DNA of 64,000 nucleotides from Thamnocephalis sphaerospora (Eukaryota; Zoopagomycota; Zoopagomycetes; Zoopagales; Sigmoideomycetaceae). This document shows positions 12,706 through 22,177 of this stretch, piece by piece. The notes under the pieces were generated by a model. That model saw only the letters and a program-made list of their open reading frames with translations, was not told where the DNA came from and made no database searches. Made by a program: the position numbers and the translations under genes. Positions within the stretch are counted from its first letter, which is position 1. The number at the start of each line of letters is the position of its first letter. Location of the stretch: contig KZ992437.1 in NCBI GenBank assembly GCA_003614735.1, forward strand, positions 1 to 64,000, given 5' to 3'.

Positions 12706-12893
12706 ACTGTCTGTTTGCCCATTGTGCACATCAACTTGGCACTGTCCAATAGCGTATGCAGCCTTCTCCATTGTACTTTTGTGCTGACGCACACTTGCCT
12801 GACACGGCGTTGCCTTATCTACCCTTTACATGCACGTCACCCACCACCACCACTATTGATACTCAGCAGGTTTGGCCACGCACCGTAGGAACT

Positions 12894-15745
12894 ATGGACT
12901 GGTTTGTGCGCTCTTTCGACTACCTAAAGTGGGAGTTTGAGGAAGAGTGTGAGTTACTGTGCAAGTCCGGCATGAGGCGTTGGGTTGTGCTAAACCGCCG
13001 ATATACATCAATGTAGATCCTACGAAGCAGTCTGAATGCGGCATCTGCTACAGCAAGATTGAAGCGTCTCCCGCAAAGGCTGGTCGCAGCACCGGCCCTG
13101 TGGAGGGGCTGTTTTTGGCCTGCAACCATGGCTATTGCATCGTATGCTTTACGCAATTTTTGAACGGCAAGGTCCAGGCGCCTGGCAACTGTCACCCAGT
13201 CCAATGCCCCGCAGATGGATGCAACTTTACCGTCACCGACAGCACCGCGCAAAAGTATTTGTCCGCGAGCAGGATGGAGCTCTGGCAAGAAAAGAAGATT
13301 GAAAGTGACCCCAAGAAAATGGTATGTTGCGCTAGACTGTGTCTCGGATAAGCTGTTGAGCCATGCTGACTACGAGTATGCGTGTCCGGCGTAGGTCTAC
13401 TGCCCAAACAAGCGCTGTAGTGCCGCAGTCTCTCTCTTTTTGCCGAGTGGAAGGCGCAAGAAGTCACCTACACTGTGTCAGCGATGCACCACCTCCATTT
13501 GCGTAGAATGTCGCGTGGCATTCCACAACGGTACGGCGCTAGTGCTGCTTAATAAGAGCCGTGATGTGTCTAGCTAGCGGCTTATTCAAATTTCGGCGCA
13601 CGCAGGCTACACATGCGCTGAATACGCCAAGATCCAGGCTGCAAAAGGCGATGAAGACGAGCAGGTTTTGCGCTTAGCTGGCGTAAAGAAATGGCGCCGT
13701 TGCCCCGAGTGCCACACGCTTGTCGAGCTATATTACGGCTGTAATCACATTACCTGTGCATGCAAGGCCGAATTGTAAGTTGTCGAATGATACGCACGCA
13801 TACTGTATGGAGATCGACGCTGACACTAGCGGCGGTAAGCTGCTACCTTTGCGGTGGATCGTGGGACAAGCTATACGGGAGATGCAGTTCACAAAAGTGC
13901 GCACTATGGGACGAGACAATGTTGTTGCTGGAGGCGGAGCAGAGGGGCGATATTGGAGCAGGCCCGGATGTGTTTGGGCAGCTTGAAGTAATGCTAGCAG
14001 GTGCTCTCGGTCACAACCACATGCGCGCGAGGATACAACTAGACATTTATGAAAATGGCCAAGGACCGGCCTGGATACGCACCATGATCCGGCAGCGGCG
14101 GTGCGGCTATTGCCAGCGGAATTTTTTGAACATTGCGGCGCTTGAAGCCCATCTTAACGCAGCCCCACATCCAGTCTTTCACTGTTGTGGCCGACTTTTT
14201 GTCAACCAGGATGGCCGCCGAATGCACCGTGAAAGCCAAAAATGTAACAATCCAAATGGCTTAAGGCTCCGACGAGCTGCTGCCGCGAATCAGGGCGGAG
14301 CAGGACGGCCGCAAGCCGCAGTTAATGCCCATCAACGCAATGTAATCCGGCCAGGAGTCGCAGCCAATATCCGTCAACGCAACGCAACCCAACCAGGGGC
14401 CGTTGTTAACGGCGCGAATGTGCAGCATACAGTACATGCTAAACCAAAGGCAGTGGTCAACGATCTGGCCAAAGTCGACATGACGCACATGCGTAGGGCA
14501 ATTATACGTGGGACCGCGGATAAAGAAACAACAGGCTGGCTGAAGGATGCTCTACTGAACAACGACTGCCCGTACTGCAAACGTCACTTTCGCATGCCAG
14601 CTATGCTGCAGCAACATCTCGGTAACGTAGGGTCGCATAAGGTTTACGCATGCTGTGATTCTTTGTTTGAGAACGCTTCAGCACAAAGCGCACATGCCAA
14701 ATCCGGCGCATGCCGGAAGCATAGCAACAAAAAGAAGCCCAGCAAAGGAAAAGAACCAACAGCGCATGTTGAGAAACTCGACAAAGGGAAAATGCCGGCA
14801 ATGCATGTTGAAAATCTCGACAAAGGAAAAGAGCCGGCAACACATGCTGAAAAGCATAGCACTCCACGGCAGCAGCAACCAGTAGATGGTGATATAGCCC
14901 TGAATCTGGCGCAGCAGTTGAATGCTATAGGTGACGAGGAACCCACCATGCCGATACGGCTTTACGGCGCACTAATGGATAGTATATGTCCATATTGTTG
15001 GCGCCAGTTTGCAAACATTGCTGATGTTGAGCAGCACATCCTGACAACCAAAGAGCACCCTGTGCACATTTGTTGTAAGCGCATATTTATTCATGAAGAA
15101 ACGCTGCTCCAGCACCGAGAGAGCATAGGATGTCACTGGAATGCCGCTAAGCCTCCAGGCAAGGACAAAGGTAAAGGAAAGGAACTGGAAGACAGCATGG
15201 AGAACAACACAACACCCAGCGCTAGCGCTGCCGTGGCCGTCACTTTGGTGTATGACAACAACAGTGGCTGGGGTGCAGAGCTTTTGAAAAACCTCTGCTG
15301 TCCTTACTGTCGTCGCCAGCACGACTCTGATTACTCACTGCAGAAGCACTTGATGCAGACCAAAAAACATCCAGTGTTTTTCAACAGCGACGGTTTATTT
15401 CCGGACAAGGCATCTCTTGAGGCTAGCGGTGCTGCATCGCTTGCAGTCACAGATTCAAAGAAGACCATCAAACCAAAGCGTGAACAAAACACTCCAAAAC
15501 TGAATCTCTCGCGTCTCCTCATCGAATCAGCCAATCTGCGCGTCAATATCCCCCACACGTTCCACCATGCCATCACACATCGGCGCTGCCCCTACTGCAA
15601 AGAGGCGTTTACAGATTTCGCCGCTATTGAGCAGCATCTGATTACAACCATCAAGCATCCTGTCTATATCCGCTGCGGACGCCTTTTCTCCGATGAACAG
15701 AGCCGCAACAATCACCACTGCGATGCATATTGCGCTAAAGTTTAG
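12894..15745 (+). CDS. RBR-type E3 ubiquitin ligase with five Cys/His finger modules (copy B), 856 aa
   Basis: Exons 12894-12948, 13017-13321, 13395-13530, 13606-13774 and 13840-15745. After a short N-terminus (MDWFVRSFDYLKWEFEEE) come RING1 (ECGICYSKIE ... CNHGYCIVC), IBR (VYCPNKRCSAAV ... CQRCTTSICVEC) and RING2 (CPECHTLVELYYGCNH ... CACKAEFCYLCGGSW). Cys211 is the predicted ubiquitin-accepting Cys and His213 fits the catalytic base. The C-terminal ~600 residues hold five modules starting CGYCQRNF, CPYCKRHF, CPYCWRQF, CPYCRRQH and CPYCKEAF, each ~45-50 residues with a second half of form HP-V-x-x-CCGRLF; the fourth has lost the Cys pair of its second half. The 136-nt IBR exon is the same length as in copy A, so the pair arose by tandem duplication. 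The first exon is a little less certain than the rest. Confidence 0.87.
14744..14859 (+). repeat. 39-bp coding tandem repeat, three units
   Basis: Three imperfect 39-bp units inside copy B (14744-14782, 14783-14821, 14822-14859) encode KGKEPTAHVEKLD, KGKMPAMHVENLD and KGKEPATHAEKH. They lie in the linker between the second and third finger modules. Confidence 0.85.
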
Positions 15746-16010
15746 GCAAGACATTGACCTTGCTCGCATCTACATGTGCGCTCAAGGCTGGAACTATATT
15801 GTTCGCAGTGTTGCATATGGGCGGCCGTGCAGCAAAATGACTACCTGTGGTAGGACGCCTTGTGTGATGCTAAAGTAGGCGTGGTAGCGCGTCAATAGCA
15901 CAATGTCGCGCATGGGTTGCTGTAAAGCACGTTGGTTTACTTTGATTCAATGAACGCAACAACTTGACTTGGGCATCATTGAGCTCACCGGCAGTCAGAA
16001 AGTACAAAGT

Positions 16011-16663
16011 CTACAGGTCGTAGTAGTCGTAATCGCCAGAAACATAGTAGTCATTGTCGTCGTCGATATAGAACTCGTCATAAGCGCTGTAATCGTCGTC
16101 CGTATAGCCATAGTCATTGTCGTCGTCGTCGGCGTCGTCGCTATAATAGTTAACGTATTGATTTCTGTACTCGGCGAGGTTTCTTTCTAGGTTGTCTGGA
16201 TATGTGCTGGGTCGATCGGTGTACACCAGGACCTCGTACCCGGGGATAAGCTGCTCCTTTCGATCGTCGACATAGTGCATCCTTGGTAGATGAGATGATA
16301 TTTTGCCTATATACTCGCGTCCATTGATGGCGCATCTAGCAATATAGAGCTACAGAAGCGTTAGTTACCTGCCAAGCTATCAGTCTAATGTCAGCGTGAT
16401 GCGTGTAGACTCACAGTGGATCCGTCGCTGTCGCACCCAGCAGGTACTGGATACCAGCCGTCGATTCTCAATCTCTCGTGGCACAGCCTCCACGACAGCT
16501 GCGCCGGATCGGCGCAAAATACCTCATATTCCTCCACACGGTGTCGGCGACCTTTTCCCGGTTAGAACAGCGAGCGTCGCAATACTAGCAATGCTGCACC
16601 CACCAGCATAGCCGAAAACCAATCCACCGGCGTCTTTCTCAACCAAACCAGGCTGCAGGCCAT
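16011..16663 (-). CDS. DM9/DUF3421-like protein with acidic Asp/Tyr tail
   Basis: The two downstream exons are sound: complement(16415-16551) and (16011-16349), joined by a 65-nt intron. They read EEYEVFCADPAQLSWRLC, then IDGWYPVPAGCDSDGST, then LYIARCAINGREYIGKI, HYVDDRKEQLIPGYEVLVY. The G-D-x-DG-x-LY-ARC and GYEVL pattern fits a DM9 (DUF3421) repeat, a lectin-like fold known from insects, bivalves and some fungi. The last ~45 residues are almost all Asp, Tyr, Ser and Asn. The N-terminal exon is uncertain: an ATG at 16663 opens a hydrophobic stretch (DWFSAMLVGAALL), but a TAA interrupts it before 16551. A 47-nt intron from a GTGCAG donor (giving LVG-RRHRVEEYEV) would remove the stop and has a CTAAC branch site. 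Domain call moderate, 5' end weak. Confidence 0.5.
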
Positions 16664-16929
16664 AATGGTATGTTCTATGTATATCATAGAGTTAGCGATG
16701 GCAACAGAGCTGCAAGTATCGCTACATACCGGCCAATGTAAATTGGTTTATGGCTGGGGTCTTCCGCAGCTTGAACTAAATAGCGTAGGGATTTTGTTTA
16801 GAGAGCGTGAGCTTTGCCATGAGATCGCATAGGCACTCTACTTGCATGCGCCCGGCGGTACATCGCTACAGCACGCGGTGTTAACGCGTCATTCAGCACA
16901 GCCATTGCTCATGTGCAATTGCATACCCT

Positions 16930-17711
16930 TCAGTGCACCGGATCCACAGTGGGCCGTCCGGTTTGGCGGGCGTCAAGCGGCGGCGAAAGCGAAATGTACT
17001 TGGCTTTGTCAAAGTAGACGCGTTGTCGGATTCCTGAGGTGTTGGCTAAAAGCATTGTCTTAGCTTACTGCCGCAATGACAAAATACCACTGAGCAATGC
17101 TGCTTTACCGATGCCTGCGATGCCTGCGATGCCTCGCTCAGGACAATATCCAGCCGAGTCTCGGTTGCGTTGTACGTCAGCGTGGCTGCAACGCGTATCC
17201 TGATGGGCGTTGCTGCCTCTGCAGCATGGCCCAGTGCAAAGTCACGAGTCGTCGTTTGTCCATTCGCCAAGGACGATGCAGTGCTGGTAGCGAGCGTTTG
17301 AAGCACCTGATCCTCGCTCAGCATATCCTGCAGCAGTTCGAATGAACGCGTCTCATCTACGAGTTCAAGTATAATGCGGCTCTGCTTTTCGTGGCTCGAC
17401 TGTTCCCCGTTGTCAGCCGCTGACTGCTTCGCATCATCCATCGGACCAAAAATAATCAGCAGTTCATGCTGAACCGTGTCTGCTGAGCGCTCGCCCGTGC
17501 AAACTCCCCATTTCTGCAAGCCACAGATTGTCGGCTGATTCGACGCCTCGTTGCTGGCTTCGTACTGCCACGTTCCACTACCGTTGCCAGCTATGTTGGC
17601 CGGTGTGCTGATGCATTTCAGTCCATCAAACAATGCACCTGCTCCCTCAAGCCGCACTGTAGCGTGTTGATTAAGGACAGTAACGCGAAGGTGCGTCCTT
17701 TCCGTGGTCAT
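16930..17711 (-). CDS. hypothetical protein, 252 aa
   Basis: Two exons, complement(17069-17711) and (16930-17045). The 23-nt gap has GTAAGC and TTTTAG ends but is far below the usual intron size here, so the junction needs transcript support. The join keeps frame and the second exon reads SGIRQRVYFDKAKYISLSPP, which looks like real protein, not noise. The first exon starts MTTERTHLRVTVLNQ and contains a Gly/Trp segment (NGSGTWQYEAS) and alternating hydrophobic strands (HELLIIFGPM, RIRVAATLTYN, TRLDIVLSE), suggesting a beta-rich fold. I do not recognise the family. It is divergent from PHA2 with only 116 bases between the two ATGs, so the two probably share a promoter. Confidence 0.5.
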
Positions 17712-17827
17712 GTTTGCTGTTTTCTACGTTGGGACTTGCAATGTTGACGACTATGGAAGACCAGTCTGGTGGCAGTGGTGAATACGTCAGCAGGCGTGTT
17801 CACTCTCACTATCTTCGTGTCTACACT
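17712..17827. promoter_or_regulatory. bidirectional promoter region, 17711 gene / PHA2
   Basis: 116 bases separate the two divergent start codons, so regulatory sites for both genes must lie here or inside the leaders. No specific element identified. Confidence 0.4.
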
Positions 17828-18997
17828 ATGACCAGCGTCATCCGCATTGGCTTTACGGTGGGCAAACTACGCCACTCTGTCAGTGCCATCACTTCAATTG
17901 GCGCTTACCTCTCTGCCGCTGATTAGGGCGCCGTAGGGTCATACTCTGAGGCGGCAGTACGCGCACTCTACGCTGGCCATGCAGCGTTTAAAGGCTGTGC
18001 TCTCGAAACCGTGTCCTTTGAGACGGACCACCAGGTTAGTCTTGCGGCACGTCAGACCTGCATGCATGCTAGCACGAATGCTGAGCTCCACAACTCAGCT
18101 TTTTGAAGCAGTGCGCTCGCAAAAGGTCGACCAAGCCATCACGCCAATTGAAAATTCGCTCTCTGGCACGCTGCATGAGATCCTCTCGGCTCTGATTGAT
18201 ACGCGCGACGTACCGCGGCTCTGCATTGCTGCAGAGTTCATCTTTCATGAGCCGCACCAGCTGCTAGGTCTACCAGGTGCTACGACATCAGGTGCGCGCC
18301 AGGTGGTAAGCCATGACCACGTCCTGGCGCAATGCGACGAGTATTTGGATGCAGTACTGCCCAAGCACAATGCAAGTGGCAGCGGCTGCCAGCGTGTGAT
18401 GGTTTCCAGCACTGGCGAAGCAGCCGAGCTGGTCCGTGCCTTGAACGACAAGAGCGTTCTATGCGTTGCAGGTCATACGGCCGCAGCCATCTACGGCCTG
18501 GTGCCCGTGGCCGTTGACACGGACGAGCAGCGGGCACAGCAGACGCGCATCGAGACGCACGCCGACTCGAGCTTTACGCGCTTCTGGCTACTGGCACGAG
18601 AAGATCTAGTCGCACCGGTGGAGCGCCATCAAGAGCCAAAAACCAGTCTTGGCTTGCGCACACAGAATAGGCCTGGCGCACTGCATCGTATTCTCAGCTG
18701 TTTTGCACTGCGCAACATCAAGTATGTTGTATAGGCGCAGTGCCAAGTCTTGCGTGTACGCCACTGACTTTTTTGTCGTTTTGTTGCAGCGTGTACAAGA
18801 TAGAATCACGACCACAGCCGCGCTCTATCCTGCGCCCGCATGCTGCCTGGTCATACGACATGTACATTGACTTTGAGGGCGCTCCTTCGGTGGATGCTTC
18901 GGTTGCTCGCGCTCTCGACAACGTGCGCGAGTTTTCCACCGAGGTAGTTGTGCTCGGCTCCTACCCAAGATATGTGTTTGATGAGCAGTTGTGGTAG
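17828..18997 (+). CDS. PHA2: prephenate dehydratase, 322 aa
   Basis: Exons 17828-17857, 17927-18034, 18099-18721 and 18790-18997. The enzyme converts prephenate to phenylpyruvate in phenylalanine synthesis. The PDT domain runs from MTSVIRIGFTGAVGSYSEAA through the substrate motif ITPIENSLSGTLHE, then DSSFTRFWLLAR with the conserved Thr-Arg-Phe catalytic triplet. The C-terminal ACT domain carries both phenylalanine-binding signatures, PGALHRIL and KIESRP, so feedback inhibition by phenylalanine is expected. The KIESRP motif is completed only by splicing the third to the fourth exon (ALRNIN-VYKIESRP). Length is near that of the yeast enzyme (334 aa). The first exon is only 30 bases. Transcribed away from the 16930-17711 gene. 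Confidence 0.93.
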
Positions 18998-19147
18998 CTG
19001 TTGTGTGCACTACACCATTGCTCAAGAATGGCATAATGTGCCTGCATCGTATACACATTTCCATGCTTTAGGATCGCCGCATCATGGGCAGGCACATGTT
19101 TGACGGCGTAACCACTCTACCGCCACAGAACTATGATCCGTAAAAGG

Positions 19148-19153
19148 TTTATT
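19148..19153 (-). terminator. poly(A) signal of the DsbA/FrnE-like gene
   Basis: AATAAA on the minus strand, about 32 bases past the stop codon at 19185. Confidence 0.55.
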
Positions 19154-19184
19154 GTGTTCACCGGCTGCAGTTACTATTACATAC

Positions 19185-20149
19185 TCAGCAGCTATTTGCG
19201 TCACATTTAGAAGCGTCCTGCTTGGTACTATTATCACTGGCAATGTCGCGAAGCGCTTCAATGAATGCTTCCGGATCTTGCGCACCTGAAATGACGTGTC
19301 TATGTACGAGATTGCAGTATTAGTGTCGCGTGTGTCTACCGCCCATGTTTTCCACAACGTACTTGTGCTCAATGACAAAATGTGGTACGCCGCGAATACC
19401 ACGGCGGGAAGCGTTCTGTGCCTCGCTCTGTACCTGATCCGCATTTTCTCCGCGGCTCAGGTAGGTTTTTACGTCCTGGCGATTCAACCCTCCTGCTTCA
19501 GCAGCATCCAGCAGCATGCTAATGTCATTGGGCGTCTTGCCCTGCTCAAAATAGCTGTGAAACAAACTTTCTACCACAGCGTTTTGCTTGATGTGATCTC
19601 CTTGATGCGCCGCATTGCCAGCATAGTCGATGAGTTGGTGTGCCGGCAGAGAGCTGGCAATTTCTCCATTCCACTGGAACTGGATGCCAAACTCTTGGCC
19701 TATAAATCCAGCGGTCAGTGGAGAGCTAATCGACAGGCAAGCCATCATGCTCACCTCGTCGCTGAAGACGCTGTTGCATGATAGCAACGCGCTCGAGGCC
19801 ACCAAACTTGCGTGCAAGACGTTCTTGGCGATCTTCCGGCTTGTCTGTCTGTGTCGGATCAAGCAGGAACGGATGCCAGCGCACACGCACATCTAGGTCC
19901 GGACAAGCACGAATGGCTTTCTGCGAATCAAATACAGGGCGTAAACATCGTGCACTGTGGCATCCTCTTTGCTCCTAGCTGAATGCTTACTTCTAGGCTA
20001 CGTTTGCCGATAAAGCAGCTGGTTGCAGCGCATCACGTTCAATTGTACAGGGTCAGTGCGCTACAATACACATTTACACAGTGGATACCAACTCACAATG
20101 GACAAAGTAGGTCCGAGGTGACGCTGACATTGATGATACGCTTGGCCAT
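19185..20149 (-). CDS. DsbA-like thioredoxin-fold oxidoreductase (FrnE family), 235 aa
   Basis: Five exons: complement(20097-20149), (19991-20018), (19755-19920), (19340-19699) and (19185-19285). The product starts MAKRIINVSVTSDLLCPFCF, with the redox Cys-Pro-Phe-Cys formed across the first splice junction, then FIGKRSLEKAIRACPD, WHPFLLDPTQ, a helical insert (DYAGNAAHQGDHIKQN, ESLFHSYFEQGK) and the cis-Pro loop RGVPHFVIEHKYVV, ending in GAQDPEAFIEAL. This is the FrnE/DsbA order. FrnE-like proteins are cytosolic thiol oxidoreductases; no signal peptide is visible here. The 28-nt second exon encodes half of the active site and is easily lost in automatic annotation. It is divergent from TPA1, 178 bases apart. 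Confidence 0.9.
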
Positions 20150-20327
20150 GGTGAATACGAGTTGGCAGTCTGAATAGTAGTGCAGTAGTGAGGCAGTTGG
20201 TGTCGGAAGCGTAACAAGGAGCGGGCATATTGCTGCCGTGCGAGTTGGGCGGACTTATAGGTGCTGCTTAATCAGCAAACATTATGGCGTGATCTGCGTT
20301 TTCTTTGACCAGTTTTCTCCTTGCACC
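20150..20327. promoter_or_regulatory. bidirectional promoter region, FrnE-like / TPA1
   Basis: 178 bases between divergent start codons. It must hold the promoters of both genes. No specific element identified. Confidence 0.4.
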
Positions 20328-22058
20328 ATGTCACATTCGCTGGACGAGACGACGCACGATTCACGGAAACGCCAGCACTTGGCCACCGACAGTGCATACA
20401 ATGACGACGCTGGTGACGGCCCGATACGGCCAGCGGTGAATCCGGCGTACCTGAATCAGCACACACTGGAGCGGTTGCGGGAAGCGCTTGCAGGACAGCC
20501 ACCCAGCGGTCAGGAGGCCGTGGCAGGTGTCTGGCAGGATGCTGAAAGTGGCGCCCGCTGTCTGGCGACGCCGTTTCCGGTGCTACAACTGCCGCGCTTC
20601 TTTTCGCTGCCAGAAGAGGCGACCTCGCACGCGTTTGCGTCGGCACTTCAGGTGGAGCTAGCCGAAGAGCCGCTGCGACACCGATCCAACGACTTGTTTG
20701 ATTTCCATCAATCGTGGGATGCGCAGGCGCTGCAGGGCCGGCGAATGCATGGACTACGTGACGTCATGAGCAGCGCACCAGTGCTGAGCATTGTAGAGAC
20801 AGTACTGGGTGTAAAAGGCTTGATGCCAGGCCGGGTGGACATGGCTGCACAGCGCTACGATCGCGGCGGCTACCTACTTTGCCATGACGACGACATCAAG
20901 GAGGAGGTGGAATCTGGCGTGGCCCGTCGCGTTGCATTCGTCTACTACCTAGTGGATGAGATGTGGAGTGCTGAGGATGGCGGCGAGTATGCCATGTTTG
21001 ATACGGTGCACGGCCAGCCTGGACGCATTGTACACCGAGTCTTGCCAGAACGCGGCGCGTTGGTCATGTTCCGTGTCGGCGAAACATCCTGGCATCAAGT
21101 AGAGGAGGTGCGCACACGCGTAGCAGGTCGTGCGCGCTGGTCTGTCACCGGCTGGCTTTACGGACCACTCGACCAGAGCAACGCCAGTATGTCGAGCGCC
21201 GATAGAGCGTCACCGGCAAGCGGATCCATGCCAGTGCCCACGTTTGCACCCCTTACGGCAGCAGCAGCAGAAGCAGTAGCAGCTGTGGAATCACCGCTGG
21301 CGCAATGGATCTGCGATGACTATTTGTCCGATGAAGCAGTAGCGCGTGTAGACGAGCGCTTTGCAGACGAGTCGACAGTGCAGCTGTGCGGCTTTCTTCG
21401 AGCAAGTGCACGCGATCGCTTGGCGCGGGCCATACTACAGCTGCGCACGTATGCTGGCGACGAGACCTCGTCTGCCTGGTGTGAGCTTGGTCCGGCCAGC
21501 CTTCGTCGCTACCAAATGCTGGCCGACACATGTCAGATCCAGGATGCAGCGACGCGCGAGGCAGCGCAGACACTGCGCGAATTTGACCAGTTCATGCGCT
21601 CAGTACCACTGGCTATCCACCTTGGCCGGTTGACTAGTCTCGGTCTAGGCGCCTCGACCAGAGCCTATGGCGAATTACGCCGTATCACGCATGGCGATTA
21701 CACGTTGCTTCGCGACGACTGGAAGGAGCCAATCGGTCTGGATGCTGTCTTTCATCTTCTGCTGAAGGTGCCCTTTGACGCCGACACCGACGTCTCTCCG
21801 TCGGCCCACCACTGGCCGGATGCTGACGCTGGCGAGGCCGAGTGGCATGGTGCCTATCACTATGTTAGCGCGGAGGATGGCGATCTGCTGGCCACGCTGA
21901 CGCCGGCCGACAATGCGCTCACGCTGGTGTATCGTGACGAAGGTGTTTCGCGTTTCCTCAAATACTCGTTGCAGGAAAGCGGCCAGCTGGAGCGTCTTGA
22001 TGCGCTCTACACCTATCAAGTCGACTTTGGCGATGGCAGCGACGTGGATATGGCCTAG
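20328..22058 (+). CDS. TPA1: prolyl 3,4-dihydroxylase Tpa1/Ofd1, 576 aa
   Basis: Single-exon gene. A 2-oxoglutarate/Fe(II) dioxygenase that hydroxylates a proline of ribosomal protein uS12 and, in fission yeast, links oxygen to Sre1 turnover. The N-terminal catalytic domain shows the iron triad: His186 and Asp188 in LLCHDDDIKEE, and His256 in TSWHQVEEV, with the 2-oxoglutarate Arg in RARWSVTGWLYG. The preceding LPRFFSLPEEA and SNDLFDFHQSWD stretches are typical. The C-terminal half (from ~320) is the second, non-catalytic double-stranded beta-helix (ICDDYLSDEAVARV, ITHGDYTLLRDDW, HGAYHYVSAEDGDLL). The start is the ATG at 20328, since the N-terminus from there is short and hydrophilic; an in-frame upstream ATG at 20238 seems less likely. 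Confidence 0.92.
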   Translation: MSHSLDETTHDSRKRQHLATDSAYNDDAGDGPIRPAVNPAYLNQHTLERLREALAGQPPSGQEAVAGVWQDAESGARCLATPFPVLQLPRFFSLPEEATSHAFASALQVELAEEPLRHRSNDLFDFHQSWDAQALQGRRMHGLRDVMSSAPVLSIVETVLGVKGLMPGRVDMAAQRYDRGGYLLCHDDDIKEEVESGVARRVAFVYYLVDEMWSAEDGGEYAMFDTVHGQPGRIVHRVLPERGALVMFRVGETSWHQVEEVRTRVAGRARWSVTGWLYGPLDQSNASMSSADRASPASGSMPVPTFAPLTAAAAEAVAAVESPLAQWICDDYLSDEAVARVDERFADESTVQLCGFLRASARDRLARAILQLRTYAGDETSSAWCELGPASLRRYQMLADTCQIQDAATREAAQTLREFDQFMRSVPLAIHLGRLTSLGLGASTRAYGELRRITHGDYTLLRDDWKEPIGLDAVFHLLLKVPFDADTDVSPSAHHWPDADAGEAEWHGAYHYVSAEDGDLLATLTPADNALTLVYRDEGVSRFLKYSLQESGQLERLDALYTYQVDFGDGSDVDMA

Positions 22059-22177
22059 TATCTGCCACCATGGTGTTTCGGCGTGGGCAGCTCAAACATT
22101 AAATAGACCTCGGACCGGCCAACAGTCGGCACCCGCTGACGCTGTCTCTCTCAAGCCACCAAACCGCCGTCTCGCCC

